A stretch of 64,000 bases of DNA from Saprospiraceae bacterium (GTDB lineage: Bacteria; Bacteroidota; Bacteroidia; Chitinophagales; Saprospiraceae). The stretch is from assembly GCA_016711125.1 (NCBI GenBank), contig JADJTQ010000007.1:392572-456571 (forward strand). Reading direction: 5' to 3'. The position numbers and the translations under genes were made by a program. The notes beneath the pieces were generated by a model. That model ran no database searches and was not told where the DNA came from. It saw only the letters and a list, made by a program, of their open reading frames with translations. Shown in pieces: positions 20,228 through 30,078 of this stretch (the stretch's first letter is position 1; the number at the start of each line of letters is the position of its first letter).

Positions 20228-20897
20228 TTATTTTTGAGAGCTGATGAATACCCAATAGCTTTCGAATATGGTTACCTTGATCTCTCGGAAGTTGAGTTTT
20301 TGAAGCCATTCGAGTTGAGTCGGTACATTGTCAGGTGTATCATATTGTTTGTAGTGATCGGCCAGGTATTCCCAATCACCATTTAATTGATGGCGAATCA
20401 CAAATGCTTTCCATTTTTCGAAAAATGCGTCATGATCCGGATCATTTTTATTGATAAAGAGATCGGCATACGCAAAAATACCACCTGTCTTCAACCAGCG
20501 ATAACTATCCTCCAAAAGTTTCTCTTTTATATCATGATTTAAATGATGTAAAGGAAAATGAGGCAGCAATTAAATCAAAATGATTGTTAGGATATTTTAC
20601 ATCTTGCATTAAGCCAAGATGGTAGGTAAATGGATATTTTAGAAAGCGGAGTCTTGCTTCGTCCAGCATTTTTTCACTGGCATCGAGTAATGTAAAGCCT
20701 GCTAAAGGAAATCGTTCCAGGAGCTTGGCGCTAATATTTCCATTCCCTGATCCCAAATCCAGGATTTGCCGGGGATCAAAGTCATCGGGAAAGGAGGTCG
20801 AGAACTGTTGGGTGAGCTGGACATAATGAGGTACCCACCGGATCATTTTCTCAGTGTACTCTTGTTGAATTTCATCAAAGACTTGACCGATGTTCAT
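20228..20897 (-). CDS. SAM-dependent methyltransferase, one frameshift
   Basis: This is a class I methyltransferase (methyltransferase 25/11-like). The SAM-binding motif I is ILDLGSGNGNISAKLL near residue 45 and the acidic motif II is FTLLDASEKML. The frame breaks after FDLIAAS at an A4 run on the plus strand (20555-20558). Removing one base restores FPLHHLNHDIKEKLLEDSYRWLK, the expected post-motif III region. Repaired length is about 222 residues. The substrate is not evident. It ends near tilS, on the same strand. Confidence 0.8.
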
Positions 20898-20932
20898 ATT
20901 GACGGTTTCTAATAAGGGATAATGCCCATTCT

Positions 20933-22264
20933 TTAAATCGGTGACCAGGTTACCCGAAGTACATATTTTGTGCTATCATCTATTTTAAATCGGTCATCAA
21001 TCCTGCGGCCGACGACCCAGCAAATTTGGTCATTCGAGACCAGCATCCATTGGTTTTCTTTCTCAAAATGATGCAATTTCAAATTGCTAAAAAATTTTTT
21101 AATTTTTTGACTTTTTCCCTCCATGCCCAAAGGATAAAAAAGATCTCCCGCTTTCCATTTTCGTAGTTTGATTGGGTATTCTATCTTTTGCGCGTCTAAA
21201 TATGCTATTGATTCGCTATCACTAAAGTGATCAACCAAATGACTCATAAGTAAAAATTCCAATTTCCCATGCTCCAGATTGACAATCTTATCGTCTTTCT
21301 GAATCGCAATTTCTTGAATTTCTTCGGTAGATTTCGTTGCTAGGATCAATTTTTTTCGATCGGTGGTTATCCGGTTTTTTTCACTAAAAAAAAGCCTTCC
21401 CGAGTGATTGTTTTCAATCGCCTCAATCATCTGAGTGACCTGCGTGTAATTAAAGCCATAGACACGGAGCCACTCGAAAACTACCAGATCACGTAATGAT
21501 TCTTCAATTTTGTCCGTATCAAGGATTATATGATCCCCTTCCGTCTTACGCCTCAATTCGAGTTCTTGATTCAGCAGGCCGCTAAGTAGACGGGCACTTT
21601 TTTGCCAGACCAAAATGTTTTCTGACATTCTCCTTCTAAATGAAGGAATCCGAGCTTCGATGCCCGGGATCAATTTGTTACGTAAATAATTACGCCGGTA
21701 AATAGATTCGAGATTACTAGTGTCTTCCCTTGAAGCGATCTGATGACGATTTGCATAATCCTTAATTTCCTCTTTAGTCGCAAATAACAAGGGTCTGATG
21801 ATGTGATCTCGCTTAGGTTTCATGCCCTGGAGGCCAAATATTCCGGCACCCCTCATCATATTAAGAAAAACGGTTTCGATTTGATCGTCCTGATGATGAG
21901 CTACCGCCAATAAATGGTATCCATGTGTCTCCATAATTGTCGAAAACCAGGTGTAACGAAGATAACGGGCTGCCTCCTGGATCCCTTGTTTATGTTGCTT
22001 TGCATAGTCTTTAGTGTCAAATGATGTGGTATGAAAAGGGAATTGGTATTCCGCGGCCTTTTCCGCAAGAAAGTGGGCATCCTCATCCGATGCCTCACCG
22101 CGCATTTGAAAATTACAGTGACCCACTCCAATCGAAAAACCCAGCTCATGAAAAAGGTGCATTAAGACCATGGAATCAATCCCTCCGCTGACAGCCAAGA
22201 GTATCTTATCTCGTTTGTTACAAAGACTGTTTTCTGTTATATATATGCTTAGTGCATGTTCCAT
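20933..22264 (-). CDS. tilS: tRNA(Ile)-lysidine synthetase
   Basis: TilS uses ATP and lysine to convert the wobble cytidine of the CAU-anticodon tRNA-Ile to lysidine, so that it reads AUA. The ATP-pyrophosphatase PP-loop is SGGIDS at residues 26-31. VGHCNFQMRGEASDEDA and the AVAHHQDDQIETVFLNMMRG block are characteristic of TilS. A C-terminal TilS domain (GDLFYPLGMEGKSQKIKKFF) is present and the 443-residue length is normal. The gene is complete and normally essential. It precedes the methyltransferase gene by 35 bp and follows mltG. Confidence 0.95.
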   Translation of the reverse strand: MEHALSIYITENSLCNKRDKILLAVSGGIDSMVLMHLFHELGFSIGVGHCNFQMRGEASDEDAHFLAEKAAEYQFPFHTTSFDTKDYAKQHKQGIQEAARYLRYTWFSTIMETHGYHLLAVAHHQDDQIETVFLNMMRGAGIFGLQGMKPKRDHIIRPLLFATKEEIKDYANRHQIASREDTSNLESIYRRNYLRNKLIPGIEARIPSFRRRMSENILVWQKSARLLSGLLNQELELRRKTEGDHIILDTDKIEESLRDLVVFEWLRVYGFNYTQVTQMIEAIENNHSGRLFFSEKNRITTDRKKLILATKSTEEIQEIAIQKDDKIVNLEHGKLEFLLMSHLVDHFSDSESIAYLDAQKIEYPIKLRKWKAGDLFYPLGMEGKSQKIKKFFSNLKLHHFEKENQWMLVSNDQICWVVGRRIDDRFKIDDSTKYVLRVTWSPI

Positions 22265-22304
22265 TTTGTCAATAAGTCAATCTTTGCATGAATTTATTTA
22301 TGCA

Positions 22305-23342
22305 CTATTTTATTCCACGCTCATTGAGCCAACTTCTATAGCGGTTGGCATTCTCATTATGAGCACTCTGTGAGGCAGCAAAAGCATGCATTCCACTATT
22401 GTCTGGTCTGGCGCACATGTAGATAAAATTATGATCTTCTGCATTCAGTACGGCATCAATACTCTGAATAGAGGGCATGTAGATTGGGCCAGGGGGTAGT
22501 CCGGCATGCTTATAAGTGTTGTAGGGTGATTCAATTTCCAAATGTTTAAGGTAGACTCTCCTCAGATCATATATACCCGTTGCAAACACGACCGTTGGAT
22601 CAGCTTGCAATGGCATGGATTGTTTCAGGCGATTCAAATAAAGACCTGCCACCGTTGCACGCTCAGATGCTGCTTGGGTTTCTCTTTCGACTATTGAAGC
22701 CAGGGTGTATACTTCGGCTCTAGTGAGATTGATTTTATCCGCCTTTTCCTGACGTGAATCCCGGGACCAGAATTTTTCGCTTTCTTCCTTCATTCGAGCC
22801 GCCAATTCTTCAGGCTTTTATCGTCCAAAATACCTGATAGGTATTTGGAATGAATAACGAAAGAATACTCTCCGGGTTGCCTCGTATTTTTGAATGGTGG
22901 TCGGATCGGAAAAGTATTCTAAGAATGCATTGGAGTCGGCCTCCACCTGTATTCCTATTTTGCCCGTTAAATCTTGAATTCTTCGCACATTATTGATCAC
23001 GAGATTGATGGGTGTTTGATTTCCGGAACGGAGCAAACCCACAATTTGGCGATTATTCCAACCCTCTTTTATAGTGTATTTACCGGGGGCTATCTGAGCG
23101 TCCCCATATTTCATCCATTGTGCTACCCTGATAAAGGTTTTCGTATTTTTCAGAATCTGACTAGTATCAATCGTATGAATTACGTCTGATAACTTTGACC
23201 CACTGGCGATATAAATAATCCGGTTATCTTTGGTCTGCACGTTTGATGCAAATACCGAATGGTAGAAATAATATGCAACAAAAGCACCAGCAGCGGCAAG
23301 GATGCATAAAATAGCAATAATAATTTTTGATTTTTGCGACAT
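22305..23342 (-). CDS. mltG: Endolytic murein transglycosylase MltG, two compensating frameshifts
   Basis: MltG cleaves nascent peptidoglycan and sets strand length at the inner membrane. The N-terminal half has one transmembrane helix (IIIAILCILAAAGAFVAYYF) and a LysM-like/YceG region. Near residue 155 the frame breaks at CC (22872-22873, one base missing) and returns at TTTT (22816-22819, one base extra). The bridged reading gives LSLFIPNTYQVFWTIKPEEL, exactly the MltG core. The catalytic Glu is in LASIVERETQ. Later conserved parts are LQADPTVVFATG, YNTYKHAGLPPGPIYMPS and AVLNAEDHNFIYMCA. Repaired length is about 345 residues, ending in TAG. Confidence 0.9.
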
Positions 23343-23386
23343 AGATCAATTCCTATTTTTCAAATGATCAGGATCCGATCGTATAT

Positions 23387-24202
23387 TTAATAGGCTTCTT
23401 CCTTATTAGGAAAATCTCTTTTTTTAACATCTTCAATGTAATGCTGCGCTGCGCTCTTGATTTGATCATAGAGATTCACATAGACCCTAAGAAATCGGGG
23501 TTTAAATTCTTTCGTGATACCAAGCATGTCGTGAGTCACCAAAACTTGCCCGTCGACATCGGGCCCGGCCCCTATGCCAATGATGGGGATCGAAACGGAT
23601 TCTGCCACTTCTTTGGCCAATTTACTTGGAATCTTCTCCAACACGATAGCAAAACAACCGATTGACTCCAAGAGTTTTGCATCGCTACGCAATTGCTCTG
23701 CTTCCTGCTCTTCTTTAGCTCTCACGACATAGGTGCCAAACTTATAGATCGATTGTGGTGTAAGACCGAGATGTCCCATAACTGGTACACCGGCCTTGAG
23801 GATACGTTTTATCGAACTCTGTACGGCCATTCCTCCTTCTAATTTTACAGCATGAGCACCAGATTCTTTCATGATCCGAATCGCTGACGAAAGAGCTTTA
23901 CGGCTATTACCCTGGTAGGTGCCAAAAGGAAGGTCGACCACAACCAAAGCGCGATTGATGGCCCGAATGACACTGCTGGCATGATATATCATTTGATCAA
24001 GGGTGATTGGAAGTGTGGTCTCATGACCGGCCATGACATTGGAGGCTGAATCACCTACCAATAAGACCTCTATTCCAGCTTCGTCAAGAATACGAGCCAT
24101 AGAATAGTCATAAGCCGTAAGCATACTGATTCGCTCACCTTCGTCTTTCATGCTTCGCAAAGTATGAACGGTTACTCTTTTGATATCTTTGTTTACCGAC
24201 AT
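23387..24202 (-). CDS. panB: 3-methyl-2-oxobutanoate hydroxymethyltransferase
   Basis: PanB transfers a hydroxymethyl group from methylene-tetrahydrofolate to 2-oxoisovalerate, the first committed step of pantothenate and CoA synthesis. The 271-residue sequence shows SMLTAYDYSMARILDEAGIEV, the metal Asp in VGDSASNVMAGHETTLPIT, DLPFGTYQ, the KLEGG substrate lysine/glutamate region, GHLGLTPQS and the late IGIGAGPDVDGQVLV. It is complete and lies directly upstream of mltG on the same strand. Confidence 0.95.
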   Translation of the reverse strand: MSVNKDIKRVTVHTLRSMKDEGERISMLTAYDYSMARILDEAGIEVLLVGDSASNVMAGHETTLPITLDQMIYHASSVIRAINRALVVVDLPFGTYQGNSRKALSSAIRIMKESGAHAVKLEGGMAVQSSIKRILKAGVPVMGHLGLTPQSIYKFGTYVVRAKEEQEAEQLRSDAKLLESIGCFAIVLEKIPSKLAKEVAESVSIPIIGIGAGPDVDGQVLVTHDMLGITKEFKPRFLRVYVNLYDQIKSAAQHYIEDVKKRDFPNKEEAY

Positions 24203-24333
24203 GTTTTTCCTAAAAAGGCGGAAAGTTAGTAAAACCCGTTCTATCTTTTATCCCATCTATAATCTATTATCGGAGCCGTCCAAGGTACCGAGCGAAACCA
24301 GTGCGCAAAGTTGGATCGTTTTCAGGGTTAATT

Positions 24334-24924
24334 TCAGTTAATCTCGGCATTACATTGCAAATCTTGCCACTGTCTGCTAGTGATTTTGTAATACAATACC
24401 TCTGTATTGTAATAGATTGCCAGGTGTTGGTAGGTTAATCCACATTTTTCCAAAACTCGCTTTGAAGCTTCATTGTCTAGGCGGGTCACTCCAACTATTT
24501 CATCCAGCTCATGTAGTTGAAAACCGAATTGTAATAGCCCCTTTGAAATTTCGGTAGCGTAACCATGACCCCAGAACTCGCTTGCCAGACGATATCCGAT
24601 TTCAATCTGTTTGGATCCATCGAGGTCCTTCAAACAAGCCCAACCGATAGGCTGATCATTCGCAGTAAGGCAACACATCCAAATGCCAAGGTCAGGATTA
24701 TTTCGATAGGCCTCAATAATATGCGTAATTCGATCGATTACCTGTTTTCTGGTTCTTAATGGGCCGATATGTTGCATGACCAAACGATCGCGATGTAGCT
24801 TTGCCAGAAAGTCAATATCTTTTAATGATACTTCGCGAAGAAATAAGCGTTTCGATTTCAAGACAATCTTTTCAGATCTACTCTTTGTCATGCTGAAGTC
24901 CTTTTTTTTATGACGTTTTGTCAT
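24334..24924 (-). CDS. GNAT acetyltransferase (RimJ/RimL type)
   Basis: This is an N-acetyltransferase of the acetyltransf_3 group, about 185-196 residues. It starts with the typical LKSKRLFLREVSLKDIDFL strand-helix. Acetyl-CoA binding is indicated by IEIGYRLASEFWGHGYATE and the helix GLLQFGFQ. The C-terminal EIVGVTRLDNEASKRVLEKCGL motif is diagnostic. The start may be the ATG at 24924 or a second Met twelve codons in (MTKSRSEK). The acceptor is unknown. It is divergent from dnaK. Confidence 0.88.
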   Translation of the reverse strand: MTKRHKKKDFSMTKSRSEKIVLKSKRLFLREVSLKDIDFLAKLHRDRLVMQHIGPLRTRKQVIDRITHIIEAYRNNPDLGIWMCCLTANDQPIGWACLKDLDGSKQIEIGYRLASEFWGHGYATEISKGLLQFGFQLHELDEIVGVTRLDNEASKRVLEKCGLTYQHLAIYYNTEVLYYKITSRQWQDLQCNAEIN

Positions 24925-25061
24925 AAGTGTCCAAGCCCCGACACATCATTTTTACGCAATAATGTCAATTATACTGCCTAAATGTGACGAAAAACCGGTT
25001 GGCATCCAAATTGAGCATCATGTATCGCAAACTGATATTAAAATTCATTAAAATAGAATAA

Positions 25062-26979
25062 ATGGGAAAAATAATTGGAATAGACCTAGGAACGACGAAC
25101 TCCTGTGTTGCAGTTATGGAGGGTAATGAACCAGTGGTGATACCCAATGACGAGGGAAGACGAACCACTCCTTCGGTGGTAGCCTTCATGGATAATGGTG
25201 AGCGTAAGATTGGTGATCCTGCAAAGCGACAGGCTATCACCAATCCGGTCAGGACTATTTTTTCGATTAAACGTTTTATGGGATCGCGCTTTTCAGAATC
25301 TAAATCAGAAGTAGAACGGGTACCTTATAAAGTGACCAAAGGAGATAATGACACCTTAAGAGTTGATATCGAAGGGAGGCCCTACACACCGCAGGAAATT
25401 AGTGCAATGATTTTGCAAAAAATGAAAAAGGTCGCCGAAGACTATTTAGGTAGTGAGGGGACGGAGGCGGTGGTAACTGTACCTGCTTACTTTAACGACT
25501 CTCAACGGCAGGCAACCAAGGAAGCCGGTGAAATTGCCGGATTGAAAATTAATCGGATCATCAATGAACCGACTGCTGCTGCTTTGGCTTATGGATTGGA
25601 TAAAAAAGGACTGGATGCCACGATCGCGGTATTTGACCTTGGTGGTGGAACCTTCGATATATCGATACTTGAACTGGGTGAAGGCGTTTTTGAGGTGAAG
25701 TCAACTAACGGTGATACTCACCTCGGAGGTGATGACTTTGATCATGTGCTGATTGACCACCTGGCAGATGCCTTTAAATCAGCGGAAAATATCGATTTGA
25801 GAAAAGATCCGATGGCCTTGCAACGATTGAAAGATGCTGCTGAAAAGGCTAAAATTGAGCTATCCTCTGCGACCGAAACAGAGATCAATCTACCTTATAT
25901 TACTGCAGTAGACGGAGTGCCCAAACATTTGGTACAAAAGATAACTCGTGCGAAATTTGAACAATTAGCTGATGATCTGGTGTCTCGCACACTTAGACCT
26001 TGTGAAGAAGCGCTAAAAGATGCGGGTCTTTCAAAAACCGATATCGATGAGGTTATCCTGGTTGGCGGTTCAACTCGGATTCCCAGAATACAGCAAGCAG
26101 TCGAGGATTTCTTCGGTAGAAAACCTAATAAAAGCGTAAACCCGGATGAAGTGGTGGCTATAGGTGCCGCCATTCAAGGTGGAGTATTAAGTGGAGATGT
26201 TCAAGACGTACTATTGCTTGATGTGACTCCGTTGTCACTAGGTATTGAAACAATGGGTGGTGTATATGATGTGGTGATTGAGTCAAACTCTACGATACCT
26301 ACCAAAAAGTCAAAAACCTATTCGACGGCATCGGATAATCAGCCAAGTGTTGAGATTCACATTTTGCAGGGAGAAAGGCCGATGGCTAGAGATAACCGTA
26401 CCGTAGGTCGTTTTATTCTGGATGGTTTACCTCCATCTCCAAGAGGGACACCTCAGATTGAAGTGACTTTTGACATGGATGCAAATGGTATCCTTAATGT
26501 GCATGCAAAAGATAAAGGCACTGGCAAAAGAGCAGAAGGTCAGAATCGAGGCATCCACTGGGTTGTCAAAAGAGGAAATCGAAAGAATGAAGTCAGAGGC
26601 TACTGCCAATGCTGAAACCGATAAAGCGGCAAGAGAACTGGCTGAAAAAATCAATGGGGCCGATGCTTTAGTTTTCCAGACTGAAAAGCAGTTGTCTGAA
26701 TTTGGTGACAAAGTACCTGCAGATAAGAAAAGCGCTATCGAGGCCGCTGTGGCAGGCTTGAAAGAAGCTCATAAGAAGCAAGATATTGCAGCCATTGATG
26801 CAGCAACCAAGATTTTAAATGATGCCTGGGCTAGTGCTAGTCAGGATATTTATAAAGCACAGCAAGATGCTGGTACAGGGACTGCTGGACCAGATGCGTC
26901 AGGAGCAGATGGAGCAGATACGAATGCCGCAGAAGACGTGACCGATGTGGAATTTGAGGAAGTGGATGATAAAAAGTAA
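25062..26979 (+). CDS. dnaK: Molecular chaperone DnaK (Hsp70), one frameshift
   Basis: This is a 70-kDa chaperone. The nucleotide-binding domain begins GKIIGIDLGTTNSCVAVMEG and carries IINEPTAAALAYGLDKKG, AVFDLGGGTFDISILELG and VGGSTRIPRIQQ. The substrate-binding domain follows from about residue 390 (LLLDVTPLSLGIETMGG). At an A4 run (26526-26529) one extra base breaks the frame after KDKGTGK. Removing it gives EQKVRIEASTGLSKEEIERM, the expected sequence, and the C-terminal lid continues to the acidic tail VEFEEVDDKK. Repaired length is 638 residues, normal for DnaK. As dnaK is rarely dispensable, a sequencing error is the likeliest cause. No dnaJ or grpE is adjacent. Confidence 0.95.
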
Positions 26980-27056
26980 AAAAATCATCTGATCGGGAGA
27001 ACTTCGTCTTAATTATTGACAATTAATGTTTTTATCTACGAGATAAATCAAAAAAT

Positions 27057-27087
27057 GAACCTGCTCTAGTAGTGGGTTCTTTTTTTT
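27057..27087 (+). terminator. Intrinsic terminator between dnaK and dapB
   Basis: GAACC pairs with GGTTC across 27057-27079 (imperfect inner stem CTGCTCTAGTAGTG), followed by eight T residues. A run of A residues just after suggests it may also serve the convergent dapB. Confidence 0.7.
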
Positions 27088-27107
27088 GAAAAAAAATGGG
27101 TTTCAAT

Positions 27108-27830
27108 CTAAAATTTAAGTAAATCATTCATACCAAAACAACCTTGTTTACCGACCAGCCATTCTGCAGCCAGGATAGCTCCAAGGGCAAAACCCTGTCG
27201 GGAATGTGCCTGGTGTTTAATGGTGATTTCGTCTACATCAGAAGTATAGGTGATCACATGGGTGCCAGGGTCATCTTCAGTCCGTTCACTAATGATGCTT
27301 AAGTCAGTTTTCTTCTTAGAGGGCTCATTAATCCATTGGTTTTTTCGATTGATTGTTTCGATAATTCCTTCCGCCAATGTGATGGCTGTGCCACTAGGTG
27401 AGTCCAATTTTTGGGTGTGGTGTATTTCTTTCAGGCCAATATCATAGTTGTCAAAATGCTCCGTAATCCCAGCAAGATATTTATTGACTGCAAAGAAGAT
27501 ATTTACTCCGATGCTGTAGTTGGAGGCATAAAAAAAAGCAGATTTGTGTTCTTCCGCCAGAGACTTGATCTCAGCATAAGCGTGAAGCCAACCGGTAGTT
27601 CCGGATACAATCGGAATTCTATTTTTGATGCAATAAGTTAGATTTTCGATGGCGGCTTCAGGTCTGGTAAACTCAATGACTACATCCACCTGATCTTTGA
27701 GATCAGCTAGTTCAGATTCCTGATCGATATCGATGATCAAAACAACTTTGTGTCCTCGCTCATTGGCAATCTGGTGTATTGTTTTTCCCATTTTTCCATA
27801 GCCGATGAGGGCGATTCTTAATCCGGTCAT
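27108..27830 (-). CDS. dapB: 4-hydroxy-tetrahydrodipicolinate reductase
   Basis: DapB reduces the DapA product with NAD(P)H in the lysine/diaminopimelate pathway. The 240-residue sequence begins with a Rossmann motif (IALIGYGKMGK). It includes VVIEFTRPEAAIEN, the SGTTGW loop, the catalytic EIHHTQKLDSPSGTAITLAE and the late GFALGAILAAEWLVG. The family's usual GR in EIHHxxKxDxPSGTA is fully kept. It is complete, convergent with dnaK and divergent from hemE. Confidence 0.95.
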   Translation of the reverse strand: MTGLRIALIGYGKMGKTIHQIANERGHKVVLIIDIDQESELADLKDQVDVVIEFTRPEAAIENLTYCIKNRIPIVSGTTGWLHAYAEIKSLAEEHKSAFFYASNYSIGVNIFFAVNKYLAGITEHFDNYDIGLKEIHHTQKLDSPSGTAITLAEGIIETINRKNQWINEPSKKKTDLSIISERTEDDPGTHVITYTSDVDEITIKHQAHSRQGFALGAILAAEWLVGKQGCFGMNDLLKF

Positions 27831-27905
27831 TCTTATGTCATTTTAGAGAGTGCAATATCGAGTTTCTCTTTGAATAAACTAATTTCACGGGACAATAGGA
27901 GTTTG

Positions 27906-28933
27906 GTGCCGATAAAAAACGATCTACTACTAAGAGTTTTGCAAGGTGAGTCTGTCGAGCGACCTCCGGTGTGGCTAATGCGACAAGCTGGGCGAATTTT
28001 GCCCGAATACCGGGCCATTCGGAATGCGATCCCCGATTTTAAATCATTAGTTACCAATCCTGAACTAGCATCGGAGGTGACTGTGCAGCCGGTTGATCTT
28101 CTGAATGTTGATGCGGCAATCATTTTTTCTGACATTTTGGTAATACCTGAAGCGATGGGTCTTGACTATGAAATGGTCGAGAAAGTAGGGCCTCGCTTTC
28201 CCCGGACAATTGTTACCACAAGTGATATCGACAGGTTACGTGCCGGCGATGATGCAGCAGATCATCTAGAATATGTGTATCAAGCCATCCGGGCCACTAA
28301 AGATAAGCTTCAAGATAGAGTTCCGTTGATTGGATTTTCGGGAGCTCCGTTTACACTATTAGCTTATATGGTAGAGGGCAAAGGCAGTAAGACTTTTTCT
28401 GCGGCAAAGAGTTTTGTCTATTCGAAGCCTCGAGAGGCTCATAGTTTATTGGAGAAACTCACAGATACGATCATTGCCTATTTAAAACGAAAAGTCGAAG
28501 CAGGGGCAAATGTTATCCAGATTTTTGATAGTTGGGCTGGTGTGCTTGATCAGCAACTCTACCGGGACTTCAGTCTGCGGTATATCACCCAGATCTGCCA
28601 GGCACTCACCATGGTTCCGGTCATTGTTTTCGCCAAGGGAGCCTGGTTTGCATTAGATGACCTGGCAAAAATTCCTGATATAGCTATAGGGCTGGATTGG
28701 CAGACAGAGCCTGGTTTTGCCAGAAGGGTGTTAGGAAAAGAACGTGTATTGCAAGGCAACCTCGATCCATCGTGCTTACTAAGCCCGGAGGCCAACATCC
28801 GTAGCCGCACCAAAGGATGTTGGAAACTTTTGGCCAGCATCATATTGCCAATTTAGGGCATGGTGTTTATCCAGAGACTGAGGTACAAGCTGTAAAAGCA
28901 TTTATTGACGAGGTCAAGGCATACCGATATTAG
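27906..28933 (+). CDS. hemE: Uroporphyrinogen decarboxylase, one frameshift
   Basis: HemE decarboxylates uroporphyrinogen III to coproporphyrinogen III in haem synthesis. The best start is GTG at 27906 (VPIKNDLLLRVLQGE), preceded by a clear Shine-Dalgarno AGGAG at 27897-27901; an ATG 12 codons upstream lacks homology. Key motifs are PPVWLMRQAGRILPEYR, FSDILVIPEAMGLDYE, LIGFSGAPFTLLAYMVEG and FDSWAG. At AAA (28812-28814) one base is missing. Restoring it converts the aberrant tail into RMLETFGQHHIANLGHG and continues to a TAG at 28931-28933. Repaired length is 342 residues, normal for HemE. Confidence 0.93.
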
Positions 28934-29088
28934 TACCTAGATTAATCATATATAAGTAGTTATATATATTAATATAATCCAATATTGTTTCTATAGGTTG
29001 GTTTACCCCCTTATTTTTATTTGGAAGTGAAACCAATTTAAGTAATTTTGGTTGCTTCTTCTCGGAAGTTGAAACCTCGGAAATACCT

Positions 29089-29931
29089 ATGGGATGGTTT
29101 AAGAGACTAAAGGAAGGCATTCAGACAGCTACCAAGCATAAGAAGGAAGTACCTGACGGTTTATGGTTTAAGTGTGACTCGTGTAAAGAAACGAGCACTA
29201 TGAAGGAGTTGAAGGAAAACTTCTTTATCTGCCCCAAATGCGGATATCATGTCAGAATCGGATCCCATGACTATTTTGATATACTATTTGATGAAGGTGA
29301 GTTTGTAGAACTTTTTATTACCCTAAAATCTTTTGATTTTCTCGATTTTTCGGATTTGAAACCTTACACTGAGCGACTTGAAGAAGCTTATGAAAAGAAC
29401 CGGGTTTCGGAAGCGATTACAGTAGCTCATGGCAAGATATTGGGAAAAGATTTGGTTGTGGCTGCCATGGATTTCAGTTTCATCGGAGGTAGCATGGGAT
29501 CGGTGGTCGGAGAGAAGATAGCGCGGGCTATCGAACATTCGCTGGCCAATAGATTTCCGCTATTAATTATCTCCAAATCCGGAGGCGCCCGTATGCAGGA
29601 GTCTGCCTTCTCCTTGATGCAACTAGCCAAAACCTCGGCTATGCTCACCAAGTTGGCTAAACTAAAGATTCCCTTTTTCTCTTTAATGACAGATCCGACT
29701 ACGGGTGGAGTGACAGCTTCCTTTTCGATGTTGGGAGACCTGAATTTTGCCGAGCCTAACGCTTTGATTGGATTTGCTGGTCCGCGGGTCATAAAGGAAA
29801 CCATAAAAAAAGATCTGCCTGAAGGATTTCAAACCTCGGAGTTTCTGCTTGAGCATGGTTTTCTTGACTTTATCATTTCTCGTGATCAACTTCGCAATAA
29901 ACTCTCCGATCTCATGGAGTGCTTACAATAA
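29089..29931 (+). CDS. accD: Acetyl-CoA carboxylase carboxyltransferase subunit beta
   Basis: AccD with AccA transfers the carboxyl group from biotin to acetyl-CoA to make malonyl-CoA for fatty acids. The N-terminal zinc ribbon is formed by the cysteines of KCDSC (29, 32) and CPKC. The carboxyltransferase core shows FSFIGGSMGSVVGEKI, SKSGGARMQES, LTDPTTGGV-like MTDPTTGGVTASFSMLGD and GFAGPRVIKETI. The 280-residue length is normal and the gene is complete. It is convergent with bshC. Confidence 0.96.
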   Translation: MGWFKRLKEGIQTATKHKKEVPDGLWFKCDSCKETSTMKELKENFFICPKCGYHVRIGSHDYFDILFDEGEFVELFITLKSFDFLDFSDLKPYTERLEEAYEKNRVSEAITVAHGKILGKDLVVAAMDFSFIGGSMGSVVGEKIARAIEHSLANRFPLLIISKSGGARMQESAFSLMQLAKTSAMLTKLAKLKIPFFSLMTDPTTGGVTASFSMLGDLNFAEPNALIGFAGPRVIKETIKKDLPEGFQTSEFLLEHGFLDFIISRDQLRNKLSDLMECLQ

Positions 29932-30078
29932 GACTTGTAGGTTCATTGCATGCCAGAGGTTGAGGTGAGCTCAACTACGCTTAGGTTATTTAGTGAACCG
30001 GGCTTCGAGATCACTGTAAGTATAAAAATGAATCCACCGATTATACCCAGAGTCAGTACCTAATGAAAGTTTATGGAA

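Noticed and set aside
26520..26535. Programmed frameshift in dnaK
   Set aside because: The site needs skipping of one base, not a -1 slip on a heptamer, and DnaK is not known to use recoding; ten other genes show similar breaks.
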